64,000 bases of DNA, taken from Streptomyces sp. HUAS ZL42. GTDB taxonomy: Bacteria > Actinomycetota > Actinomycetes > Streptomycetales > Streptomycetaceae. Shown piece after piece: positions 1 through 8,578 of this stretch (position 1 is its first letter; each line of letters begins with the position of its first letter). Both the position numbers and the translations under genes were made by a program. The stretch lies in the NCBI RefSeq assembly GCF_040782645.1, contig NZ_CP160403.1, positions 8,901,001-8,965,000 of the forward strand. Reading direction: 5' to 3'. The notes below the pieces were generated by a model. That model was not told where the DNA came from, did not search any database, and was given only the letters and a program-made list of their open reading frames with translations.

Positions 1-1
1 C

Positions 2-508
2 TTCGCCCTCACCGGCCTGACGGCCTGTCTGGTCAGCCCGATCACCTGGGTGCACCACCTCGTCTGGCTGCTCCCGTCCTTCGCCGTCCTGCTGCGGACC
101 GGGTACCCGCGGGTCGCGGGTGCCTTGTACGCGGTGATGTGCACCAGCGTGGTGTGGCTGTGGTTCCACGACGCGTCCGGCGTCGACGGATTCATCGGCA
201 GCAACACCTACGCCTGGATCACCTTGGGACTGCTGCTCTGGCTGCCGTCGGGGCAGCTCTCGCCCGCGCGGCGGAGCCTGAATCCCACGATCAGCGCCGC
301 GGCTCCCGCGCCGAGAGCGCCGGCGGCCGCGATCAACGCAGCCTCCGGCCAGCCGGGACCGCCGCCGCGCGGCGCCAGGGACGCCGCTGCGGGCAGCGCG
401 GCGGGGCCCGGCGGCGGGTCGGCCCGCAGCGCGTCCAGCGAGCCCACAGGGTCGACCCGGCCGGCGGCCTCGAACCCCCAGTCGAGCAGTTCGCGCGCCT
501 CCTCGTAG
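2..508 (+). CDS. C-terminal part of a membrane glycosyltransferase (GT87-like)
   Basis: Only the last 168 residues are in the window; the start lies to the left. The visible part has three hydrophobic stretches and the segment SPITWVHHLVW, which resembles the polyprenol-phosphate mannosyltransferase family GT87/DUF2029, whose members use a lipid-linked sugar at the membrane. After the last membrane segment the reading frame runs on for about 90 low-complexity Ala/Pro/Ser residues to a stop at 508. This tail lies antisense to the carboxypeptidase gene, so the two convergent genes overlap by about 300 bases. The tail may be real or the product of a lost stop codon. The family call rests on a short piece. 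Confidence 0.55.
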   Translation, partial: FALTGLTACLVSPITWVHHLVWLLPSFAVLLRTGYPRVAGALYAVMCTSVVWLWFHDASGVDGFIGSNTYAWITLGLLLWLPSGQLSPARRSLNPTISAAAPAPRAPAAAINAASGQPGPPPRGARDAAAGSAAGPGGGSARSASSEPTGSTRPAASNPQSSSSRASS

Positions 509-1431
509 ACGGCGAACCCACCGCCCGCCTGAGGGTTCATCACCGTCACGACGAGCGTGCGCCCGCTCCGGCGGGCGGCGGCGACGAGCGTGTTGCCCGC
601 GTTGCTGGTGTAGCCGTTCTTGACGCCGATCAGGCCCGGATACGGCTCGACACCGTCGGCACCCGACAGCAGCCGGTTGGTGTTCCGGATCTCGTACGAC
701 CCTCCGGCCCCGTTCGGGAAGCGGGCCTCGATCGTGCCGCAGTACCGCGCGAAGTCCGCGTTGCGCAGCCCCGCCCGGCCGAACACCGCCAGGTCGTACG
801 CCGACGACACCTGGCCCGGCGCGTCGTAGCCGTCGGGGGAGCGCACGTGCGTGTCGCGGGCACCGAGGGAACGGGCCTTGACCTGCATCTGCGCGGCCGT
901 CGTGCGCCAGCCGCCGTTGAGCGCGGCGAGCACGTGCACGGCGTCGTTTCCGGAGTTGAGGAAAACGCCGTGCCACAGATCGCTGACCCGGTAGGTGTCC
1001 CCCTCCTTGACCCCCACGAGGCTGCTGCCCTGGCCGATGCCCGCCAGATCCCGCTTGTGGACCGTGTGCCGGATGCCCCCGGGCAGGGCCGGGAGCACGG
1101 TGAGCGCGAACAGCGTCTTGAGCGTGCTGGCGGGCGGCAGCCTGCGGTGCGCGTGGTACGCGGCGAGCACCTCGCCGGTGCGTGCGTCGGCCACGAGCCA
1201 GGACAGGGCCGAGAGCTCCGGCACCTCGGGGGCGCCGGCGTGCGGCCGCACCTGGATGCCGGGGCGGTGGAGCAGCGCCGGCCCGGGAGGCGTCGCCGTG
1301 GTCGCCGCACCGGACACACCGGAGTCTGTGCCGGTCCTGGCGGCCGCCGCGGCGGGCATGAGGGCCAGGGCGCCGGCCGCGCAGAGCGCACCGGCGCACA
1401 TGACAGGCCGGGAAGGGAATCCGATCTTCAT
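208..1431 (-). CDS. dacA: D-alanyl-D-alanine carboxypeptidase (PBP5-type, S11)
   Basis: 407 residues. The enzyme removes the terminal D-Ala from peptidoglycan pentapeptides outside the cell. The penicillin-binding motifs are present in order: SxxK as STLK (Ser102, Lys105), SGN (160-162), and KNG (271-273) in place of the usual KTG. An N-terminal signal peptide (about residues 1-30) and a C-terminal membrane helix (about 363-385) with a basic tail anchor it to the membrane outer face. The start is the ATG in MKIGFPS; the frame continues upstream but without coding character. It is transcribed convergently with the glycosyltransferase and overlaps its tail. The assignment to S11 is secure; which paralogue it is cannot be told. 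Confidence 0.88.
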   Translation of the reverse strand: MKIGFPSRPVMCAGALCAAGALALMPAAAAARTGTDSGVSGAATTATPPGPALLHRPGIQVRPHAGAPEVPELSALSWLVADARTGEVLAAYHAHRRLPPASTLKTLFALTVLPALPGGIRHTVHKRDLAGIGQGSSLVGVKEGDTYRVSDLWHGVFLNSGNDAVHVLAALNGGWRTTAAQMQVKARSLGARDTHVRSPDGYDAPGQVSSAYDLAVFGRAGLRNADFARYCGTIEARFPNGAGGSYEIRNTNRLLSGADGVEPYPGLIGVKNGYTSNAGNTLVAAARRSGRTLVVTVMNPQAGGGFAVYEEARELLDWGFEAAGRVDPVGSLDALRADPPPGPAALPAAASLAPRGGGPGWPEAALIAAAGALGAGAAALIVGFRLRRAGESCPDGSQSSSPKVIQA

Positions 1432-1538
1432 GTGATCAACGTAGGAATGAACCTGTCCATCCCCGTGCTGCCCGTGCCGAGCGGCGCGCGCGAGCACCCG
1501 GATGCCGCACGTCGTGCGGTCGAGCCGGTTGCGGTCCG

Positions 1539-2681
1539 TCAGCCGGCGGGCAGGGTCGGCTGGATCCGGCGCAGGAACGTCGCGTTGTCGGGAGTCTCGC
1601 GCATCCGTTCCAGCAGGGTTTCCAGATTGGCCTGCCCGTCGCGGGACTGCAGGACCCGGCGCAGACCGCGTACGGCCGTCAACTCGGCCGGGGGCAACAT
1701 GAGTTCCTCGCGTCGGGTGCCGGACGGGTTGATGTCGACGGCCGGGAACAGCCGGCGGGAGGCGAGCTCGCGGTTGAGGCGCAGCTCCATGTTGCCGGTG
1801 CTCTTGAGTTCCTCGAAGAAGAAGTCGTCGGCGCGGGAGCCGGTTTCCACCAGGGCGGTGGCGAGGATGGTGAGCGAGCCGCCCTCCTCGGCCAGGCGGG
1901 CCGCTCCGAAGAGCCGCTTGGGACCGTGCAGCGCGGCCGCGTCCACACCGCCGCTGAGGGTACGGCCACCGGCGGCGGCCGCGTTGTTGTGGGCCCGGCA
2001 CAGCCGGGTGATTGAGTCGAGCAGGACGACGACGTCCTCGCCTTCCTCGACGAGCCGCTTGGCCCGCTCGATCACGAGCTCGGCGAGCGCGATGTGCTGC
2101 TTGGGCGCCCGGTCGAAGGTCGAGGCGTACACCTCGCCGCGCACGGAGCGGCGCATGTCGGTTACTTCCTCGGGGCGTTCGTCGACCAGCACCACCATCA
2201 GGCGGCACTCCGGGTGGTTGCCGGCGACGGCGGCCGCGATCTGCTGGAGGAGGACGGTCTTGCCGGTCTTGGGCGGCGCGACGATCAGCCCGCGCTGCCC
2301 CTTGCCGACAGGGGCGATCAGGTCGGTGACGCGTCCGGTGAGCCCGGCGGCGGGGTGTTCCAGGCTGAGCCGCTCGCGCGGGTGCAGCGGGGTGAGGTCG
2401 CGGAAGTGGCGTCGGCCGCGCAGTTCGTCGGGCGTACGGCCGTTGACGCGCTCGACCTCGCTGAGCGCGCCCCGGCCGCCGCGCGGGCCCTCTACGAGGT
2501 CGCCCTTGCGCAGGCCGTACCTGCGGATCAGCGCGGGGGAGACGTGCGGGTCGGCGGGCGAGGGCAGGCAGCTCTCGGCACGCAGGTGGCCCTTCCCGTT
2601 CCCGTCGATGTCGAGGACACCGGTGACGAGTTGGGCCGGGGACTGCTGCTGTACGGCAGTGAGTTCGAGTGTGGTGGTCAT
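1539..2681 (-). CDS. rho: Short Rho-type transcription termination factor
   Basis: 380 residues with a clear Rho ATPase core: Walker A APPKTGKT (135-142), the acidic DERPEEVTDM block (168-177), Walker B VVVLLD (217-222), a Q-loop-like segment around 239-247 and the R-loop region ending in STGNMEL (about 294-300). The N-terminal part with the RNA-binding fold is short, and the long Arg/Gly-rich insertion of the usual actinobacterial Rho (around 650-700 residues) is missing. It is therefore probably a second Rho paralogue. The start at 2681 is set by an AAGGA sequence 8-12 bases upstream; longer in-frame starts have no such site. Walker A carries Thr where most Rho proteins have Ala. Its target transcripts are unknown. 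Confidence 0.85.
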   Translation of the reverse strand: MTTTLELTAVQQQSPAQLVTGVLDIDGNGKGHLRAESCLPSPADPHVSPALIRRYGLRKGDLVEGPRGGRGALSEVERVNGRTPDELRGRRHFRDLTPLHPRERLSLEHPAAGLTGRVTDLIAPVGKGQRGLIVAPPKTGKTVLLQQIAAAVAGNHPECRLMVVLVDERPEEVTDMRRSVRGEVYASTFDRAPKQHIALAELVIERAKRLVEEGEDVVVLLDSITRLCRAHNNAAAAGGRTLSGGVDAAALHGPKRLFGAARLAEEGGSLTILATALVETGSRADDFFFEELKSTGNMELRLNRELASRRLFPAVDINPSGTRREELMLPPAELTAVRGLRRVLQSRDGQANLETLLERMRETPDNATFLRRIQPTLPAG

Positions 2682-3040
2682 GAGTGGGGGTCCTTTCACG
2701 GACGGAAGGCGCAAGACATGCGTGGGAAGGGGAGAAGCCGCGAGGGGGAGGCGCATGGACATGCCTCCGGGCGGCGGGGAACAACACCTCGGGTACGGCG
2801 GAAACGCACTGCTCACGAGGTGTGTACTGGAGAGCTGATGCTCCCGCCGGACAGCGGCGGGGAGTCAGCGGACTGAAGAGGAACTGGCACCGGCGCCCTC
2901 AATGGGGCGTACACAGGTGCTGTTCGCACTGTAGCACCCACAACACACCGCTGTCCGGAGGAGTTCTGATCACGTGGCGGGGAATAGGGCTGGAGGGACG
3001 AATGATCGTTCTGATGGCTTCCGGTCGACCGTGACACCGC
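2682..3040. other. Intergenic region upstream of rho
   Basis: No convincing gene. A hairpin-forming sequence lies at 2841-2864 (CTCCCGCCG paired with CGGCGGGGAG, one bulge), about 160 bases upstream of the rho start on the rho-transcribed strand. It could sit in the rho leader. The rest shows no repeat or coding signal. Confidence 0.4.
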
Positions 3041-3042
3041 CC

Positions 3043-3117
3043 GAGGAGGTGAGACCCATGAACGCTGTATCCATGTGGGTGCTCCCCCTCTGCCGTCCCG
3101 GCCGGCGATCGACATAG
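3043..3117 (+). promoter_or_regulatory. Leader peptide / attenuator-like element, copy A
   Basis: A strong GAGGAGG at 3043-3049 is followed after 8 bases by an ATG (3058) that opens a 19-codon frame, MNAVSMWVLPLCRPGRRST, ending at 3117, 50 bases before the hydrolase remnant. The stretch GAGGAGGTGAGACCCAT and the codons for AVS..VL recur at 19406-19450 before an unrelated methyltransferase. Conservation of both the ribosome site and the first codons suggests a translated leader that controls the downstream gene. CCCCTC downstream could pair with the ribosome site. The function is inferred. Confidence 0.5.
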
Positions 3118-3167
3118 GTGTCGCCGGGAGCGCCTCGACAACAAGGCACTCCCGAAAGGCAACACCT

Positions 3168-3935
3168 GTGCACTCTCTGCAGTTCACCGCCGAGTCGTCG
3201 TCGGACGGCATGCTCGAACGCGACTTCACCGTGGCCGGCGTCCCCGGCGTCCTCTGGTCGCCGGCCTCCAATGCGGCCGATCGCGCGCCCCTGATCCTGA
3301 TGGCCCACGGCGGCGGCAACCACAAGAAGCACCCGGCGATGTCCGGCCGCGCCCAGCGCCTCGTGACCGGCTGCGGCTTCCATGTCGCCGTCATCGACGC
3401 GCCCGGTCACGGCGACCGGCCGCGCACGGCGCACGACGAGGCGGAAATCGCCGAGCTGTTCCGGGCGAGGGCGGCGGGCGAGCCGGAAGGCCCGATCGTC
3501 GTGCGCTACAACGACCACCTTGGCGGGGCTCGCCGTGCCCGAGTACCGGGCGACCCTGGACGCCCTCCAGGAACTCCCGGAGATCGGCACCGATGGGCCG
3601 GTCGGCTTCTGGGGCATCAACATGGGCACCGCGATCGGCGTACCGTTCGTGGCGATCGAACCCAGGATCACCGCCGCGGTCTTCGGTCAGCACTGGCCGA
3701 TGTCCTGGCCGAGAAGGCGAAGCAGATCTCCATCCCGATCGAGTTCGACATGCAGTGGGACGACGAGCACATCTCGCGCGAGGAGGGTGTGGCGCTGTTC
3801 GGCGCCTTCGCCTCGAAGGAGAAGACGCTGCACGCCAACGCGGGCAGGCACAAGGAGCTGCCCAGGTTCGAGGCCGACACCGCGGTCCGGTTCTTCGCCC
3901 GGCACCTCGGCCGGGCGGTCACGTCGTCGGCCTGA
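3168..3935 (+). pseudogene. Frameshifted alpha/beta hydrolase (dienelactone-hydrolase-like)
   Basis: Starting from the GTG at 3168 the frame reads an alpha/beta hydrolase N-terminus (LILMAHGGGNHKKHP, then VIDAPGHGDR). Near 3520 the coding sequence moves to the +1 frame (VPEYRATLDALQELPEIG, GFWGINMGTAIGVP), and near 3695 it returns to the first frame (LADVLAEKAKQISIP) and runs to 3935. The nucleophile elbow lies in the shifted part, and there the expected Ser of a GxSMG motif is Asn (GINMG). Translation of the open frame would replace about 57 residues with a nonsense sequence. Either the gene is dead or two sequencing errors are present; the Asn favours decay. It follows leader copy A. Confidence 0.75.
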
Positions 3936-3952
3936 CGTGAGCCGAGGACGTC

Positions 3953-4180
3953 ATGGCCCGCGCCAAGGCGACCGGTCAGCTCCGCCCCGACGTCGGCGTC
4001 GGCGACCTGACGATCGTCGTCGCCCAGCTCAGCCGGCCCCCGGCCGGTACCGGCTGCCTCGTAAACGACCGCATCGGGCAGGGCCGGCGCAGATCCTCCA
4101 CGGTCACGGGCGCGCCCGGCAGGATCGAAGTGTCGGCGTCCGGCTTGCCAGTCGGGCGCCGACACCGCGGCCCCAGTTGA
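3953..4180 (+). pseudogene. Remnant of a TetR-family regulator (C-terminal part)
   Basis: The segment ARAKATGQLRPDVGVGDLTI followed by VVAQLSRP matches the effector-domain end of TetR-type repressors, which often read RA.AAG.LRPDV...DL. No helix-turn-helix precedes it. Downstream, RAPGRIEVSASGL, a typical TetR tail, reads in a frame that does not connect cleanly with QILHG just before it, so a further frameshift is likely. Together with the frameshifted hydrolase it marks a decaying operon. The family call rests on a short piece. Confidence 0.5.
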
Positions 4181-4393
4181 GGTTGCGCATCCAGATGATC
4201 GATCCGCGTAGCTCGCCATGTGGCTGTTGGATGTTGTGTCGTAGCGCGTGGCCGGGCCCCGCCGCCCCGCTGCTGCCGATGGCCGCCGGACAGTTCTGGA
4301 TCGCCGTGCCGCCCGTCACCACCACCTCTTTCGGCGAGTCGAGCGTGCAGACCGCGTCCGCGTGGGCAACTCGTGCCACTGTGGGCTCGATGT
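4181..4393. other. Gap without a recognisable gene
   Basis: Short open frames on both strands have no recognisable domain (for example a minus-strand frame with GSIIWMRNLNWG near 4205-4150). It may be further debris of the decaying patch at 3.2-4.2 kb. I see no ribosome site or repeat. Confidence 0.35.
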
Positions 4394-4409
4394 TGTGATC
4401 CAAGTCACA
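4394..4409. promoter_or_regulatory. Perfect Crp-type operator TGTGA-N6-TCACA
   Basis: The sequence TGTGATCCAAGTCACA is an exact TGTGA-N6-TCACA match, the known recognition pattern of Crp/Fnr-type regulators including Streptomyces Crp. It lies 80-95 bases before the start of the large SpoIIE phosphatase, with a possible -10 element (TAGGGT) at about 4417. It probably controls that gene. Confidence 0.65.
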
Positions 4410-4488
4410 GAGGGTCTAGGGTGAAGTCGCTTGGAGCCATGCGCCGGGCGGCGAGCCGAGCGGCGGCGCGCGACCGCGCCGGCTCCAG

Positions 4489-7281
4489 GTGAGGGAAGTG
4501 ATCCCGTTGTCCGTCGCCTGGGACGACATCGGTGGGCTCGTCGATGCCCACCAACGTTTCCTGGCCGGTGCGCGGGTCGACGCGGACGTCCGGGACGGGG
4601 TGCTCGACTCCTGGAAGCGATGCCGGTCCGCGGGGCTCGAACCGCACCGGCTGCTGGTTTCCTACGCCCCCGATGTGGCGCTCGAGGAGCGGTTCCTGCG
4701 CGCGGCCGACCCGGTCCTGACGGAGCTGGCCGCCTCGCTGGCAGAGATGAGCATGACGGTCGTGCTCTGCGACGGGCAGGCCCGCATGATCCAGCGGCTC
4801 GGCGGTGACCGCCACCTGTGCGAGCTCCTCGACGAGGTGTCGTTCGCCCCCGGCTTCGACGCCTCCGAACCCGTCGTGGGCACCAACGGCGTGGGCACCG
4901 CCCTGGCCGAGCGTCGGCCGTTCCTCGTCGTCGGCCGAGAGCACTTCGCCGACTGTCTGCAGCCCTTCGCCTGCGCGGGCGCACCCGTCCGCGACCCGCT
5001 CAGCGGACGCATCGAGGCCGTCCTCGACCTCACCTGCCTGCGCGACGACGGCGACCCCGCCATGCTGCGGATGGTCCGCGAGGCCGCCCACGCCATCGAG
5101 GCGCGCCTGCTCGAGCAGGCCACGGAACGCGAGCGGGCCCTGCTCGCCGCGTACCGGCGGGCGGGCCGCCGCACGGGCGGCTGGCCGCGGCAGCCCGCGT
5201 TCTCGGTGCCGGGCCAGGACTGCGGTGACCTCGGCCCGATCGATCTGGCCGTGCTGCGCGAGCGGGCCGAGGAACTCATCGCCTCCCCACAGCGCACCAT
5301 GGAGGAAGTCACCCTCTCCGGAGGCCGGATCGCCACCCTGCTGCGCCGCCCCGTCATGGGTGCGGCGGGCGAGACGGGTGTGGTCGTCGAGGCCCGTGTC
5401 CTCGGCGGACCGCGAGTGCGCCATACCCGGCCGACCGCGCAGGACGCACCGGCCGGGGAAGTGGGCTCCGCAGCCGTACAGGCCGAGTCGGCGTCGGTGA
5501 CCCTGCCCGCCGTGACGCTCCCGCGGGCGGCCGAACCGCCCGATGGGGACGACGGCGCGGGCGGCTGGCCGTTGCTCGTCGGTGAGACCGGCGTCGGCCG
5601 GCTGGCCGTCCTGGCCCGCGGGCGCCTGGAACTGCTGCACGACGCCGGCGTCCGGATCGGCACCACCCTGGACGTCACCCGCACCGCCGAGGAGCTGGCG
5701 GCGGTGGCAGTCCCCCGGTTCGCCGACTTCACGGCGGTCGACCTGCCCGACTCCGTGCTGCGCGGAGACGAGCCGGGGCAGCTCGGCGCCGCCACGCCGC
5801 TGCGCCGGGTCGCCCTGGGCGCCGTACGCGAGGACTCCCATCTGCACGGCGTCGGCGACTCGGTGCGGTACGTCCCGTCCACGCCGCAGGCCCGCAGCCT
5901 GGAGTGCAGGCAGTCCGTGCTGGAGCCCGTCCTCGCCGAAGCCGGCGGATGGCTCGCCCAGGACCCGGCACGGCTCGAACGGGCGCTGGCGACCGGCATC
6001 CACTCCCTGATCACCGTGCCGCTGCGGGCACGCGGCGTCACCCTCGGCGTGGTGAGTTTCTACCGCTCCGACAAGCCCGCCCCCTTCGAGGACGACGACC
6101 TCTCCCTGGCCCAGGAGCTGGCGGCCCGCGCGGCGATCTGCATCGACAACGCCCGCCTCTACACGCGCGAGCACAACACCGCCCTCGCCCTGCAGCGCAG
6201 CCTGCTGCCACGCGGCCGGCCCGAACAGAGCGCCGTCGAGATCGCCTACCGCTATCTGCCCGCGCAGGCCGGGGTGGGCGGCGACTGGTTCGACGTCATC
6301 CCGCTGTCCGGCGCCCGGGTGGCGCTGGTCGTCGGCGACGTCGTCGGCCACGGACTGCACGCCGCGGCCACCATGGGCCGTCTGCGCACCGCCGTGCACA
6401 ACTTCTGCTCCCTCGACCTGCCGCCCGACGACCTGCTCACCCACCTCGACGACCTGGTCGGACGGCTCGACCGCGGCGAGGGCTGGGAGGCGGAGAACGC
6501 TCCCGACTCCGGCATCGTCGGAGCCACCTGCCTCTACGCCGTCTACGATCCGGTGTCCCGGCGCTGCACCCTCACCCGCGCCGGGCACCCTCTGCCCGCG
6601 GTCGTCGCACCCGACGGCAGCGTCGAGTTCGTCGACCTGCCCACGGGGCCACCGCTGGGCCTCGGCGGGATGCCCTTCGAGACCGCCGAGCTCGAGCTCG
6701 CCGAAAGCAGCCAGCTGGTGCTCTACACCGACGGCCTGATCGAGGACCGGCATCGGGACATCGACTCCGGCCTGGCCAAGCTGCGGGCCGTCCTGGCCCA
6801 CGCCGACCGGGCGCCGGAGGACACCTGCGAGGCGGTGCTCGACGCGCTGCTCCCTGCCCGGCCCAGCGACGACGTGGCCCTTCTGGTCGCCCGCACGCAC
6901 GCCCTCGGTGCCGATCAGGTCGCCCAGTGGGACCTGCCCAGCGATCCGGCGGTCGTCTCCCGGTCCCGGGCGGCCGTCACCGAACAGCTCGCCGCGTGGG
7001 GCCTGGACGAACTGGCCTTCACCACCGAACTCGTCGCCAGCGAGCTGGTGACGAACGCCATCCGGCAGGCGACCGGCCCGCTCCAGCTGCGCCTGCTCCG
7101 CGACCGCGCCCTGATCTGCGAGGTCTCCGACGGCAGCAGCACCTCGCCCCGGCTGCGCCGCGCCCGTTCCGAGGACGAAGGGGGGCGCGGCCTCTTCCTG
7201 GTCGCCCAGCTCACCGAGCGCTGGGGGACGCGCTACACAGCCGACGGGAAGATCATCTGGGCGGAGCAGCACCTGCCGTAG
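4489..7281 (+). CDS. GAF / SpoIIE-type PP2C phosphatase / HATPase regulator
   Basis: 930 residues. Order: an AcoR-like GAF region (about 30-200, with SWKRC near its start), a second GAF (about 378-570, ending in AAICIDNARLYT), a SpoIIE PP2C phosphatase domain (about 583-803; metal-binding GGDWFD and VGDVVGHG), and an RsbW-like HATPase domain (about 814-929; ELVTNAI, GGRGLFLV). This is the layout of anti-sigma partner-switching regulators, in which the phosphatase acts on STAS anti-sigma antagonists and the ATPase domain may bind or phosphorylate them. The signal sensed is unknown. GTG at 4498 is an alternative start with a slightly better ribosome site. A Crp-type operator lies upstream, and a weak hairpin (7285-7306) follows the stop. 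Confidence 0.88.
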   Translation: MREVIPLSVAWDDIGGLVDAHQRFLAGARVDADVRDGVLDSWKRCRSAGLEPHRLLVSYAPDVALEERFLRAADPVLTELAASLAEMSMTVVLCDGQARMIQRLGGDRHLCELLDEVSFAPGFDASEPVVGTNGVGTALAERRPFLVVGREHFADCLQPFACAGAPVRDPLSGRIEAVLDLTCLRDDGDPAMLRMVREAAHAIEARLLEQATERERALLAAYRRAGRRTGGWPRQPAFSVPGQDCGDLGPIDLAVLRERAEELIASPQRTMEEVTLSGGRIATLLRRPVMGAAGETGVVVEARVLGGPRVRHTRPTAQDAPAGEVGSAAVQAESASVTLPAVTLPRAAEPPDGDDGAGGWPLLVGETGVGRLAVLARGRLELLHDAGVRIGTTLDVTRTAEELAAVAVPRFADFTAVDLPDSVLRGDEPGQLGAATPLRRVALGAVREDSHLHGVGDSVRYVPSTPQARSLECRQSVLEPVLAEAGGWLAQDPARLERALATGIHSLITVPLRARGVTLGVVSFYRSDKPAPFEDDDLSLAQELAARAAICIDNARLYTREHNTALALQRSLLPRGRPEQSAVEIAYRYLPAQAGVGGDWFDVIPLSGARVALVVGDVVGHGLHAAATMGRLRTAVHNFCSLDLPPDDLLTHLDDLVGRLDRGEGWEAENAPDSGIVGATCLYAVYDPVSRRCTLTRAGHPLPAVVAPDGSVEFVDLPTGPPLGLGGMPFETAELELAESSQLVLYTDGLIEDRHRDIDSGLAKLRAVLAHADRAPEDTCEAVLDALLPARPSDDVALLVARTHALGADQVAQWDLPSDPAVVSRSRAAVTEQLAAWGLDELAFTTELVASELVTNAIRQATGPLQLRLLRDRALICEVSDGSSTSPRLRRARSEDEGGRGLFLVAQLTERWGTRYTADGKIIWAEQHLP

Positions 7282-7284
7282 ACA

Positions 7285-7306
7285 GGCACCCACCGTCCAC
7301 GGTGCC
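7285..7306 (+). terminator. Possible terminator hairpin after the phosphatase
   Basis: GGCACC pairs with GGTGCC across a 10-base loop just after the stop at 7281. There is no T tract, so it is a weak candidate. Confidence 0.3.
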
Positions 7307-7365
7307 CGCGTGGCCCTGCGGCGTCATGGACACGTGAATCGACGGACGACGCGCAGGCGCGGTGC

Positions 7366-7764
7366 TCAGGCGGACCGTGCCTCCGCCTCCTTCGCGATCT
7401 GCTCGAACCGTGCGCCCATGGCGGCCGCCAGGGCCTGCGCACCCGACAACGGGCGCACCATGACGGTCAGTTCGTCGATCAGGCCCTCCTCGTCGAGGTG
7501 TATGAAGTCGCAGCCCGAAAGTTCGCGGTCACCCACTCGCGCCGTGAACACCAGCGCGTGGTCGCGGCCGTCGCCGCCGGCGAGTTCACGCTCGTACCGG
7601 AAGTCCTCGAAGACCTGCGCGACGGCGCGCAGGATCGCCGCGGTGATCGCCTTGCCGGGGTACGGCTTGAACACGACCGGGCTGGTGAAGACGACGTCCT
7701 CCGCCAGCAGGGCCTCCACGGCGTCCAGATCCCCGGCCTCGACCGCCTCGCGGAACGCGCGCAT
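7366..7764 (-). CDS. NTF2-like / SnoaL-fold protein
   Basis: 132 residues. The pattern FREAVEAGDLDAVEALLAEDVVF, then SPV.F.PY.GK and a late CDFIHLDEEGLIDELTVMVRP, is typical of the SnoaL/nuclear transport factor 2 fold, small cone-shaped proteins that are ester hydrolases, isomerases or non-catalytic. The ATG at 7764 has GAGGTGAT upstream. It is divergent from the methyltransferase at 7847; the 82-base gap holds TCAATTAGTTGA (7780-7791), a possible MarR/TetR-type half-palindrome. The substrate cannot be inferred. Confidence 0.75.
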   Translation of the reverse strand: MRAFREAVEAGDLDAVEALLAEDVVFTSPVVFKPYPGKAITAAILRAVAQVFEDFRYERELAGGDGRDHALVFTARVGDRELSGCDFIHLDEEGLIDELTVMVRPLSGAQALAAAMGARFEQIAKEAEARSA

Positions 7765-7846
7765 CGGATCACCTCATAGTCAATTAGTTGAGTAGGTAAG
7801 GATGAGAGTAATCAGCTGTGGCTCAGGTGTCCACTAGGCTGGCCGG

Positions 7847-8572
7847 GTGTTCAGCCCCGAAGGCCCCAGCCTGCGCGAACTCGCCGTTCAGGCGCTGTCG
7901 TCCGTCGAGCGCGGCTACGACCTGCTCGCCCCGAAGTTCGACCACACGCCGTTCCGGACGCCTGCTTCGGTGCTCGACGCCGTCGCCTCCGAGCTGGAGC
8001 GGACGGGGCCCTACGACGACGGCCTCGACCTCTGCTGCGGGACGGGCGCCGGTATGGACGTGCTGGCGCGGGTGTGCCGGAGGAGCGTCACCGGGGTCGA
8101 CTTCAGTGCCGGAATGCTGGATGTCGCCCGTGGGGGCACGCGGGTCACCGGGCCGCGTGCCGCCTGGGTGCGTGCGGACGCCCGTGCCCTGCCCTTCGGG
8201 CCGGCCTTCGACCTGGTGGTGAGCTTCGGGGCGTTCGGCCACTTTCTGCCCCGTGAGCTGCCGGGGCTCTTCGCCCAGGTCCACTCCGTGCTGCGGCCGG
8301 GCGGAATCTTCGCGTTCCCCGTCCTCGCGCCGCCCCGGCCGTCGTCCCCGGCGTTCTGGATGCTGTTCGGCTTCGACACGGTGATGCGAGTGCGCAACGC
8401 CGTCTGGCGCCCGCCGTTCGTCATGTACTACCGGGCGTTCCGGCTCGGGGACGTACGGCGGGAGCTGGAGCGCGCCGGGTTCCGTGTGGACCTCCACGCG
8501 CTGCCCGAGTTCGGGCGACGGCGCGACGGAAGCCCACGCGTCCGCATGGTCGCGGCACGGCGGTCCGACTGA
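7847..8572 (+). CDS. Class I SAM-dependent methyltransferase
   Basis: 241 residues from a GTG start with only a weak ribosome site. The SAM-binding motif I LDLCCGTGAGMDVL lies near residue 60, followed by GVDFSAGML (motif II), ALPFGPAFDLVVSFGAFGHF (motif IV region) and a post-motif EFGRRRDGSPRVRMVAARR end. This is the methyltransferase type 11 pattern acting on small molecules. Nothing nearby identifies the substrate; the neighbour downstream is convergent. Confidence 0.8.
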   Translation: MFSPEGPSLRELAVQALSSVERGYDLLAPKFDHTPFRTPASVLDAVASELERTGPYDDGLDLCCGTGAGMDVLARVCRRSVTGVDFSAGMLDVARGGTRVTGPRAAWVRADARALPFGPAFDLVVSFGAFGHFLPRELPGLFAQVHSVLRPGGIFAFPVLAPPRPSSPAFWMLFGFDTVMRVRNAVWRPPFVMYYRAFRLGDVRRELERAGFRVDLHALPEFGRRRDGSPRVRMVAARRSD

Positions 8573-8578
8573 GCAGCC

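Noticed and set aside
4405..7293. Very long open frame on the minus strand opposite the large phosphatase
   Set aside because: It is antisense to a gene with clear domains; its translation is Gly/Arg/Gln-rich without motifs, as expected from GC-rich shadow frames.
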